The notes under the pieces are model-generated. The model did not search any database, was not told where the DNA came from, and saw nothing but the letters and a program-made list of their open reading frames with translations. From NCBI GenBank assembly GCA_019637555.1, contig JAHBVK010000030.1:1-64000 (forward strand): a stretch of 64,000 nt of DNA, in the 5' to 3' direction. The position numbers were made by a program, and so were the translations under genes. Each line of letters starts with the position of its first letter. The first letter of the stretch is position 1. This document shows, one piece after another, positions 53,486 through 61,288 of this stretch. Source of the stretch: Anaerolineae bacterium. GTDB taxonomy: Bacteria; Chloroflexota; Anaerolineae; Aggregatilineales; UBA2796.

Positions 53486-53932
53486 TTAACGGGGTGGTGG
53501 CGTTAGCACCAGTTGGCTGGGCTGTAAGGGGTGTCGATCCTGACGCAGATCGGGGCGTCCGCGCTCCCGATTCAGGTATAACAGCAGCACACTCGGCAGT
53601 GCCAATACAAGTAGGCTCATCAGCATCAGGGTATTGCTACTCAACGGCTGGTGATCCACCAGACCGCTGATCGCGCTGCTGCTGCCGGAGGCTGTTTGGC
53701 TTGGGGATTGGGCTTGCAGCGACATGCCGCACAGGTAATCAAACGGATCGCTGCTCACCGCAGATGCTTGCCCTGCCGCCGCTGCATGATCGTGCTGAGT
53801 GTGAGCGCGTACCAACAATCCGTGATACTGGCAAACGGCAGGCGCAAACAGCGCCATCCAGATCACTAGCCACAGGACGAAGGGGCGCTGAAACTGCCGA
53901 ATATTGAACGCGGCGCGCAAGCTACTCATCAT
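53486..53932 (-). CDS. Small membrane protein with His/Cys motifs, first gene of the copper cluster
   Basis: The 148-residue protein has two membrane segments (FVLWLVIWMALFAPAV and LMLMSLLVLALPSVLLLYL). Between them lies an exterior loop rich in His and Cys (CQYHGLL, HTQHDHAAA, DYLCGMSL). The pattern is reminiscent of DUF2946-like proteins that accompany copper-handling genes. The Met/His/Cys content suggests metal handling, but this is inference. It leads the same-strand set of cytochrome c, PCuAC and SCO1, starting about 77 bp upstream of the cytochrome gene. Confidence 0.7.
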   Translation of the reverse strand: MMSSLRAAFNIRQFQRPFVLWLVIWMALFAPAVCQYHGLLVRAHTQHDHAAAAGQASAVSSDPFDYLCGMSLQAQSPSQTASGSSSAISGLVDHQPLSSNTLMLMSLLVLALPSVLLLYLNRERGRPDLRQDRHPLQPSQLVLTPPPR

Positions 53933-53982
53933 CCTGAGTCTAGCCTACGTGCCGCGTCTGTGCAATGCGCTGCAAAAACAAA

Positions 53983-55131
53983 CTAGAGTTTGCCCAATAC
54001 TGTTGGCACTAACGCCGGAACGCTGCGTGAAGCGGCGAGGAAGCTGTCGATGAGTTGTGGCACAACTGATAGAACGTTGTGCAGCCACAATTCGCGGCGC
54101 ATATTCGCACCGATCTCTTTGCGCCACAAGGCATTGTAAATGCGTAAGCCCCGTTCACTGAAATCCCCAAGACGAAAGGCACGCTGCGCCGCCTGTGCCG
54201 CGCATAGTCCGGTGACGATAGCAGTATTGATGCCCGCACCAGCCAACGGCGTGATGAACGCACCCGCATCCCCGATCAGCAATGCGCCGTTGAACACGCG
54301 CTTCAGATCAGGGGTGTAGATGGGCAGCGACCACGAGCGCACGTTCTCCGGCTTGTGGCTGCCGATCAAGCGCTTCACTTCCGGCGTGGTCATGTAATAT
54401 GCCAGCGCCTCCTCTAGCGAATAGTTTTGCTTCTTGTAGAAGTCGGAGCGCATCCCCACGCCGATATTCGCCTCGTACTCGGAGATAGGGAAAAACCACG
54501 CATAGCCCGGCTGAATCTTGTCTAGGAAAGCAAAGTCAATGTTGCGATCCAGTGGTACATCAGTCTTGATGTAGGCACGCAGCGCCACCGCCCAACGATC
54601 CTCGCGCGGCTGCCGTGCGTTGAGATCACGTGCCACGACGGAAGATGCGCCATCCGCGCCGATGACCAGTGACGCACGAAATTCCATCTCCTGCTTACCA
54701 CTGCGTGCTTTGACGCCGACCACCTGCCCATTCTCGATGATCAAGCCGTTGACGCTTGCTTTGCAAAAGTTGACGCCATTACGCATGGCGAACTGAAACA
54801 AATCGTTATCGAAGATCAAGCGCGGCACAATAGCAGATGGTGTGCGCGGTTCAGCCGATTTGCTGAAATCGTAACGCAGTGATCTACCGCTTGGTCCGAT
54901 CACCGTGAAGCAGTCGATCTTGTAGTAGTCGGGGGAGTCGAAGTTGCCCACGCCCAACTCGGTCAGCAGATCAAGACACTTGCCAGCTACGGCATCTCCG
55001 CACACTTTATCGCGCGGGAACTCCGCCCGATCCAGCATGAGAACGCGCAGACCCTGTTTTGCCATTGCTGCCGCCGTGACGCTGCCGCCCGGTCCTGCCC
55101 CAACGACGATCACATCCGTATCCTGACGCAT
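53983..55131 (-). CDS. Geranylgeranyl reductase family flavoprotein
   Basis: The 382-residue protein begins with the FAD dinucleotide fold (VIVVGAGPGGSVTAAAMAKQG) and has CGDAVAGKCLDLL and GADGASSVVARDLN. The second nucleotide motif is LLIGDAGAFITPLAGAGINTAI. These are the signature of the GGR/digeranylgeranylglycerophospholipid reductase and halogenase-related family. Members reduce double bonds of isoprenoid chains, for example in quinones or carotenoids. The substrate cannot be fixed. It lies upstream of the copper cluster, 50 bp from its first gene, and may share its transcript. Confidence 0.88.
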   Translation of the reverse strand: MRQDTDVIVVGAGPGGSVTAAAMAKQGLRVLMLDRAEFPRDKVCGDAVAGKCLDLLTELGVGNFDSPDYYKIDCFTVIGPSGRSLRYDFSKSAEPRTPSAIVPRLIFDNDLFQFAMRNGVNFCKASVNGLIIENGQVVGVKARSGKQEMEFRASLVIGADGASSVVARDLNARQPREDRWAVALRAYIKTDVPLDRNIDFAFLDKIQPGYAWFFPISEYEANIGVGMRSDFYKKQNYSLEEALAYYMTTPEVKRLIGSHKPENVRSWSLPIYTPDLKRVFNGALLIGDAGAFITPLAGAGINTAIVTGLCAAQAAQRAFRLGDFSERGLRIYNALWRKEIGANMRRELWLHNVLSVVPQLIDSFLAASRSVPALVPTVLGKL

Positions 55132-55335
55132 AGCTTTCGGTTATCCCCTAGCACATGAATATGAACTTGAATGAAATGGTGAACCAATGTCCCATAGAGG
55201 TTATACGTAGCGTATCTTGCTCCGGCGCAAATTGATGCGTGATTATAACGCGCGAATGCTCCCCTTCCATCCTTAGTTACGCTACACTAAATTGATGTTA
55301 TCGTTTCACTTTCTTAGGCGAGGGAGAATCCACTT

Positions 55336-56025
55336 ATGGTTATCAAAGTGCAGTGGTTTGGTCATTCAGGGTTTCGACTGGACATCGAGGGAAAGACGGT
55401 GTTGGTTGATCCTTTTCTGACGGGTAATCCTCTTGCCAGTATTGATCCGGCAACTCTGCCCGCCGATTTCATCCTGCTGACTCACGTGCATGGTGATCAT
55501 CTAGGCGACAGCGAGGCAATCGCCAAACGCACGGGCGCTACAGTGATCGGCGTGGCTGAGGTGGCGGGCTGGTTCTCGGCGCGCGGCATCAAAGGACACG
55601 GACAGAATACAGGCGGCGGCTATCAGCATCCGTTCGGGCATGTTAAGTTCGTGCGGGCAGATCACAGTTCCTCGTTCCCTGATGGCAGTTATGGCGGTGT
55701 CGCTTGCGGCATCGTGCTGACGGTAAAAGACAAGAAGTTGTACTTTGCGGGCGACACGGCACTATTCAGCGACATGAAGCTGATCGGTGATCTGGGCATC
55801 GACACTGCTTTTCTACCGATTGGTGATAATTTCACCATGGGACCGGATGATTCGATTCAGGCGATCCAGTGGATTCGTCCCAAGCGCGTAGTCCCAATCC
55901 ACTACAATACGTGGGGCTTGCTGGCACAAGATGCCGTCGCCTGGGCGCAGCGCGTACAGAACGATACCGACGCGCAGCCCATCGTCCTCGACCCGGGTGG
56001 CACATTCACAATCGATGTGCAATAA
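55336..56025 (+). CDS. UPF0173 metal-dependent hydrolase (metallo-beta-lactamase fold)
   Basis: The 229-residue protein matches the UPF0173 family: WFGHSGFRLDIEGKTVLVDPFLTGNP, metal motif LTHVHGDHLGDSEAIA, then AGDTALFSDMKLIG and PIHYNTW. The HxHxDH pattern and the later Asp and His ligands are present. The family (UPF0173) has no fixed biological substrate. GAGGGAGA lies 9 bp upstream of ATG 55336. It is a monocistronic gene divergent from the geranylgeranyl reductase, with 204 bp between. Confidence 0.93.
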   Translation: MVIKVQWFGHSGFRLDIEGKTVLVDPFLTGNPLASIDPATLPADFILLTHVHGDHLGDSEAIAKRTGATVIGVAEVAGWFSARGIKGHGQNTGGGYQHPFGHVKFVRADHSSSFPDGSYGGVACGIVLTVKDKKLYFAGDTALFSDMKLIGDLGIDTAFLPIGDNFTMGPDDSIQAIQWIRPKRVVPIHYNTWGLLAQDAVAWAQRVQNDTDAQPIVLDPGGTFTIDVQ

Positions 56026-56535
56026 CCTGACCTGCTACATTCTGCGATGAGGAGACATCCCGGCACCCGCGTACGCAATGGAGTGCCGGGAACGGAATCA
56101 GGCTCATTGGATGTCTGGGCGGATACTCGCTGTAGCATGTGCCATGCCCTCATCGCGGCTGCCAGCTTCAAGGAAACAGGGTAACGTTACGTTGATACCC
56201 AGCTAAAGCTGACTACTCCCAGCAGTGGTCGTGTCTGGTTTAATCCCCAGTGGCGGTGCTCAGTTCATCTGTTGGAAGTTAACGTCAATTGCTCCACCGA
56301 TAATCGGCTAATCCTGTTTAGCTACAGGTTTTCCGCGCTGATTTCCATCCACGTCAGCTTATGTTCTGAATATCGTTTCAGCAGTTTGCAAGTCTTCTTA
56401 ATTTATAACCACACTCTAACAACATCCAAACACCCCGGAGTATTAACGCATTCGTATCGCTGGTATACTGTCTTGATGAATCCTTAATGAATTGTTGTGG
56501 GCTTTTCTATCGGTAGTGGTTGGATAAGGAATTTC
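56026..56535. other. 510-bp intergenic region with hairpin and possible promoter
   Basis: At 56058-56091 TCCCGGCAC and GTGCCGGGA form a 9-bp hairpin around a 16-base loop, a likely terminator for the UPF0173 gene though it lacks a T tract. TTAACG (56443-56448) and TATACT (56464-56469) spaced by 15 bp may be the promoter of the following large gene. I see no gene in the region. Confidence 0.45.
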
Positions 56536-59500
56536 ATGACTATCAATACAACTCACGGGGTAACTCGCTGGTTGCGTTTTGTCCTCATTGTTGCAGTTAT
56601 CATAGGCACCATCGGGTTTTCGCCGCAGCGCATCAGTGCCGCCCCCCTCATCTATTACGTTTCACCGTCTGGCAGTAACAGTAACAACGGGTTGAGTCTG
56701 GGCGCACCTTTCCAGACGATCCAGAAGTGTGCTGATGTCGCTGTCGCCGGTGATAGCTGCCTGATGCGCGCTGGTACCTACCGCGAGACTGTCACCGTAC
56801 CGCGATCCGGCACGGCAGGTAGCCCGATCACTTTCGCGCCCTACAATAACGAGAACGTGACCATCAGTGGCGCGGACGTGATCACAGGTTGGACAGCACA
56901 CGACACCAGCGGCGGTAAAGCGATCTACAAAGCGTCAATGCCGTTTAATTTCAATGTACGCCAAACGCAGCCGTATGAGCAGATTTCCAACAACCAGATT
57001 TTCGTCAATGGACAGATGCTGAATGAGGCTCGCTGGCCCAATCTGCCCGTCGCGGATGCCACTCATGAGAGCAATTCGCAGCAGGCACGCACGGATTCAG
57101 CCACTAACTTTGCGCAGAACAGTGTCACCTACATCGACTCCGATCTGAGCGTTTTCTCCACCAATTACTGGCAGGGTGCGAAGATCAACTTCTCTCCCGG
57201 CTATAAGATCGAATGGACGACCTGCGATGTAGCCAGCTCCACTTCCAGTGCGCTGAATGTAGTCTGCAACATCGATCCCGGCGTCTATAACAATGGACGC
57301 ACAGTACTGGATACGGGTCCCGGATCCTACTATTTGCCCGGACCGCAAAACCCATACTATCTATGGGGCAAGTATCAGGCATTGGATGTTCCCGGCGAAT
57401 GGTTCCGCGACACCAACGGTACGCTTTACTTGTGGTCTCCCGATAGCAGCAATCCGACGACCAAAACTGTCGAAGCGCGCCGCCGCGCGTGGGCATTTGA
57501 TATTCGCGGACGTTCCTACGTCACCATTCAGGGACTGCGCCTATTCGCCGCCACCCTTAAAACCGATGCTGGCACGAGCAATACACTGATCGATGGCATC
57601 GAGGGCTACTATCTGTGGCATTTTCAGGAGATTCCGCCGCTCTACCGCATCGAAGGCACACGCGCCATCGAATTTCGTGGCAGCAACAACACCGTGCAAA
57701 ACAGCTTGCTGGCTCACAGCGCTGGCTTGATGCTCGATCTCAGCGGTTTCACTGATTCTGGAGCACCTAGTAATAACCGTGCCATCAATAACGTGATCTA
57801 CGATATTGCCTATCGCGCCAATCGGCAGGGCATCGATGGTACGAGCGCGGGCGGCGCAGCGAGTCATCTAGTCAGCCAGAACACAGTGTTCGATAGCGGC
57901 GACATCGGCATTTACGCCGCTCCCGGTCTGAACATCACCTACAACGATGTCTATCGTTCGCACCATCAGATCAGTGACTTGGGCACCATCTACACGTGGA
58001 ACACCGATGGACTGAATGCCGAGATCGCCTATAACTACTCGCATGATGGCTTGGGCGAGTACAACAATTCGCTTCAATTCTACGGCACGACAGGTATCTA
58101 TCTGGATGATGACTCCCGTAACTATCGGGTGCATCACAATGTGGTCTGGAACATGCCACTCTATGGCATTTTCACCTTCGGCTCGAATAACGCCAAATTC
58201 TACAACAACACGGTAGATGGCAAGATTGACTTCGACATCAAATCCGGGCAAAGCCTGACCGGAACCGATGTCCGCAACAATGCTTCCACCATTGCCGATT
58301 ACTCGCAGTCGCAGTTGACTGTCTCCAATAATTACGTCGGAGTCGATTTGTGGGTGAACAGCAGCGGACGCAACTACCAGCTACGCGCAGACTCACCCGC
58401 GATCAACGCTGGAATCGCACTGCCGCCATACACCGATGGTTACATCGGACCTGCGCCCGATCAGGGCGCTTACGAATCCGGCGTGACACCGTTCGTGGCG
58501 GGCGCGGTGATTAGGGATCGTGATCTCGCGGGGTTGCAAGTCTCTTGCCCGCAAGATGCAGGCGGATCAACGGCGTTTTGCACTGTCACCAATTTGCCGT
58601 TGGGACGTAAACTGCCGCTGAATTTTCAGGTCAGGATCGGCAGCGCGGCAGCGGCGCAGAACTGCCTCACGGTGATGAACTACGTCACCAGTTTAGGTAC
58701 AGGCTACTGCGCCAACGTCCCGACGGGCGGACAAAGCGGCAATCAGACGATCTCGGTGCGGATCGGCGGCGGATCGTGGCAGAACGCCCCAACTCCCGCT
58801 GATCTCGGTGCGCTGGCGATCAGTTCGATCACGCCGTCATCCGGTCCGCTTGGTGGCGGCACACAAGTCACGATCACGGGACGGCGCTTCCAACCGAGCG
58901 CCAGCGGCAGCAATACCGCCTTCGCGCAGACGGTAACGATCAACAATTCGGGCACGAGCATTCTCTACGATTATCAAGTACCAGTGCAGTTCAACTCTGC
59001 CGCGCTGATCGCGGCTGGCAAGATGCGCAACGACTGTGGCGATCTGCGCTTCCGCGATGCTTATGGCTTGCTCAACTACTGGCTAGAAGAAGGCTGCAAC
59101 ACTGCCACCACTCGCGTTTGGGTGCGTGTCAAGACGCTGCCAGTCGGCAACTCCACGATCACGCTGACTTATGGCAACAGCGCCCTATCAAGCTTTAGTA
59201 ATGGTGCGGCAACTTTCTTCTACTTCGATGATTTCAATGATGGTGTGCTCAGTTCGCAGATCACGCTGCTGCCGGAAGTCGGCTTTACCGTCGCGGAAAC
59301 TGGCGGGCAGATGCGGATCGCGGGGACAACCAACAGCAGCACGCAGTACAGCACTGCCGGATTCCACCTCAACGAGTGGGAGTTCCAGTATCCGCAGAAC
59401 TTCGCCGTCGATTCGGAGTTCAGCGTGATTACGGGACCAGCTACCTTTAAGGCAAGTGTCGGCGCATGGGGGCTGACTTTCTATAACAACCTTTTGCCCA

Positions 59501-60795
59501 AACGCATTGGTTACTATGACACCAGTTGGCATCAACTCGGCATCAGCACTGTCAATACTGCCACCCCGTCGCGGCTCAAGGTTAGCATGGCAGTGATCGG
59601 ACCAAAGACCAATCAGACGGTGCGCTGGTTCGAAAATGGGAATTTCGCTGCGCCGCTGGCAATGCGATCCGGCTTGAACGACAGTACACCGGGCGGCTTC
59701 ATCTACGGACCGGATCAAGCGAACCAGACCTTCGACGCCCGCTTCGATAACATCCGCATCCGTTCCTTCTCCTTCCCCGAACCTACAACTAGTGTTGGCG
59801 CGGAGCAGATCGCGAGTTCGCGCATCACTTTTGACGGCGTGGCTTGCCGTAATCTGGTGGTCAGCAGCAGCACGCAGGCTCAATGTTACACACCACCCCA
59901 TGCAGCGGGCAGCGTCGCTGTCGCCATCACCAATCTGGATAACTCGACAGCATCTTTCAGCAGCTACACTTACGTTGCCAACCGTCCCGATACCATTGGT
60001 ATCTATCGTCCTTCGACCAATACCTTCTATCTGCGGAACAGCAATAGCACTGGCATAGCGGATATTACGGTTTCATTGGTCAGTTTGGGCATGGATCCAA
60101 CCACCTACCGCGACGTGCCAGTGGTCGGGGACTGGAATGGCGACGGCATCGACACCGTAGGTTTTTATCGCCGCGGACGTGCCAGCGACGGCGCGGGAGC
60201 AGGCTTGTTCGTACTCTCCGACTCTAACACTACGCCGCGCGCGGACTATTCCTTTGTGCTCGGTAATCCCAGCGATACGCCGATGGTGGGCGATTGGGAC
60301 GGCGATGGCAGAGATAGTGTTGGAGTGTTCCGTCCTAGTAACGGGTTGATCTACCTGAAGAACAATATGACTACTGGTTTTGCCGATTTCACAATGGTGC
60401 TGGGCAACCCCGGCGACGTCGGCATCGCGGGTGACTGGAACAACGACGGCAAAGATAGCCCCGGTGTTTACCGCCCCGGTGCTTCGCCGCAGTTCTATCT
60501 GACTAACCAGACCTGCAACTGCATCGTAGCATCCGATTACAACGTGGTCTTCGGTAACCCCGGCGATCAGCCGTTTACAGGTGATTGGGATGGCGATGGA
60601 CGTGCCGGACTGGGTATCTACCGCACCAGCAACGGCATCACCTACTTGCGTAATGATCCGACGACAACAGGCTTCTCCGACTTCAACTTCGTTTACGGCG
60701 TCAATGGCGACTATGCCTTTGGTGGAGTCTGGTCAGGCACTACGCCGCCAGCGCAGCAAGTCGAGATCGCGCCTACGTTCGTGCCGAAACACTAA
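56536..60795 (+). CDS. Giant exported beta-helix protein with split TIG domain and VCBS-like repeats
   Basis: ATG 56536 (TAAGGA 5 bp upstream) gives 1419 residues; GTG 56497 is also in frame. A signal peptide (WLRFVLIVAVIIGTIGF...ISAA) precedes a right-handed beta-helix (YYVSPSGSNSNNGLS, TIQKCADVAVAGD, DVYRSHHQISDLGTIYTWN). A TIG/IPT domain then starts at ~58810 (ISSITPSSGPLGGGTQVTITG) but is interrupted by ~300 residues of DUF2341-like (YQVPVQF) and LamG-like sequence, and resumes at ~59818 (ITFDGVACRNLVVSS). Four or five VCBS/FG-GAP-like repeats end the protein (GIYRPSTNTFYL, VGDWDGDGRDSVGVFRPS). It is probably a surface adhesin or polysaccharide-active protein; no catalytic residue is certain. 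Confidence 0.88.
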   Translation: MTINTTHGVTRWLRFVLIVAVIIGTIGFSPQRISAAPLIYYVSPSGSNSNNGLSLGAPFQTIQKCADVAVAGDSCLMRAGTYRETVTVPRSGTAGSPITFAPYNNENVTISGADVITGWTAHDTSGGKAIYKASMPFNFNVRQTQPYEQISNNQIFVNGQMLNEARWPNLPVADATHESNSQQARTDSATNFAQNSVTYIDSDLSVFSTNYWQGAKINFSPGYKIEWTTCDVASSTSSALNVVCNIDPGVYNNGRTVLDTGPGSYYLPGPQNPYYLWGKYQALDVPGEWFRDTNGTLYLWSPDSSNPTTKTVEARRRAWAFDIRGRSYVTIQGLRLFAATLKTDAGTSNTLIDGIEGYYLWHFQEIPPLYRIEGTRAIEFRGSNNTVQNSLLAHSAGLMLDLSGFTDSGAPSNNRAINNVIYDIAYRANRQGIDGTSAGGAASHLVSQNTVFDSGDIGIYAAPGLNITYNDVYRSHHQISDLGTIYTWNTDGLNAEIAYNYSHDGLGEYNNSLQFYGTTGIYLDDDSRNYRVHHNVVWNMPLYGIFTFGSNNAKFYNNTVDGKIDFDIKSGQSLTGTDVRNNASTIADYSQSQLTVSNNYVGVDLWVNSSGRNYQLRADSPAINAGIALPPYTDGYIGPAPDQGAYESGVTPFVAGAVIRDRDLAGLQVSCPQDAGGSTAFCTVTNLPLGRKLPLNFQVRIGSAAAAQNCLTVMNYVTSLGTGYCANVPTGGQSGNQTISVRIGGGSWQNAPTPADLGALAISSITPSSGPLGGGTQVTITGRRFQPSASGSNTAFAQTVTINNSGTSILYDYQVPVQFNSAALIAAGKMRNDCGDLRFRDAYGLLNYWLEEGCNTATTRVWVRVKTLPVGNSTITLTYGNSALSSFSNGAATFFYFDDFNDGVLSSQITLLPEVGFTVAETGGQMRIAGTTNSSTQYSTAGFHLNEWEFQYPQNFAVDSEFSVITGPATFKASVGAWGLTFYNNLLPKRIGYYDTSWHQLGISTVNTATPSRLKVSMAVIGPKTNQTVRWFENGNFAAPLAMRSGLNDSTPGGFIYGPDQANQTFDARFDNIRIRSFSFPEPTTSVGAEQIASSRITFDGVACRNLVVSSSTQAQCYTPPHAAGSVAVAITNLDNSTASFSSYTYVANRPDTIGIYRPSTNTFYLRNSNSTGIADITVSLVSLGMDPTTYRDVPVVGDWNGDGIDTVGFYRRGRASDGAGAGLFVLSDSNTTPRADYSFVLGNPSDTPMVGDWDGDGRDSVGVFRPSNGLIYLKNNMTTGFADFTMVLGNPGDVGIAGDWNNDGKDSPGVYRPGASPQFYLTNQTCNCIVASDYNVVFGNPGDQPFTGDWDGDGRAGLGIYRTSNGITYLRNDPTTTGFSDFNFVYGVNGDYAFGGVWSGTTPPAQQVEIAPTFVPKH

Positions 60796-60846
60796 AAGGT
60801 TCTCGAGGCTAAGCAAAATCCGCGCGAATATAACTGAAGCATAACT

Positions 60847-60896
60847 AAAAAACAGAGCAGTTACTAAATCAGGTAATTGCTCTGTTTTTGTTTTAT
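60847..60896 (+). terminator. Strong intrinsic terminator
   Basis: ACAGAGCAGTTAC pairs with GTAATTGCTCTGT (13 bp, one G-T pair) around an 8-base loop, flanked by AAAAAA and TTTTTGTTTT. It follows the giant beta-helix gene by 52 bp. Confidence 0.88.
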
Positions 60897-61288
60897 ACGC
60901 TGTTAGGATTTCGTAAGTTACGCATGGTAGGATACCGTCCTGGGGTTTGCACCACCTCCTCACTCTCGCCACCACAAACCCGAGTTTCCCGAATCTGTTG
61001 TCAGTCTTTACATAAGTCAGTGTGCTTGTGTTGCACCTTCAAGCTTGGAGCGACAGGAAGCATCGTATCCGCGCACCCATTGATGTCATGCTTCCAACTA
61101 ATGGCAACAGCGAAAATTTACGTTACTAACTGTTCTGAAAGCTTGAAAGTGCTGTATTATTAGACGAATTTAGACGTAAACTATTGCGCGATTAACCTGC
61201 ATTTCAGCAGGTTGTTAGCTCTTTTACTACCCATGCTGTTTGGCACATAGCATGAAGGAATACTCTTGCCTCACTAGATAGGGGATCT
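60897..61288. other. 392-bp intergenic region
   Basis: No gene is seen. A 6-bp inverted repeat CATGCT / AGCATG (near 61230-61252) and a GGGGAT site just before the next ATG are the only notable elements. Confidence 0.4.

Noticed and set aside
59188-59901. 237-codon minus-strand frame
   Set aside because: It lies opposite the giant beta-helix gene, which continues in frame through it.
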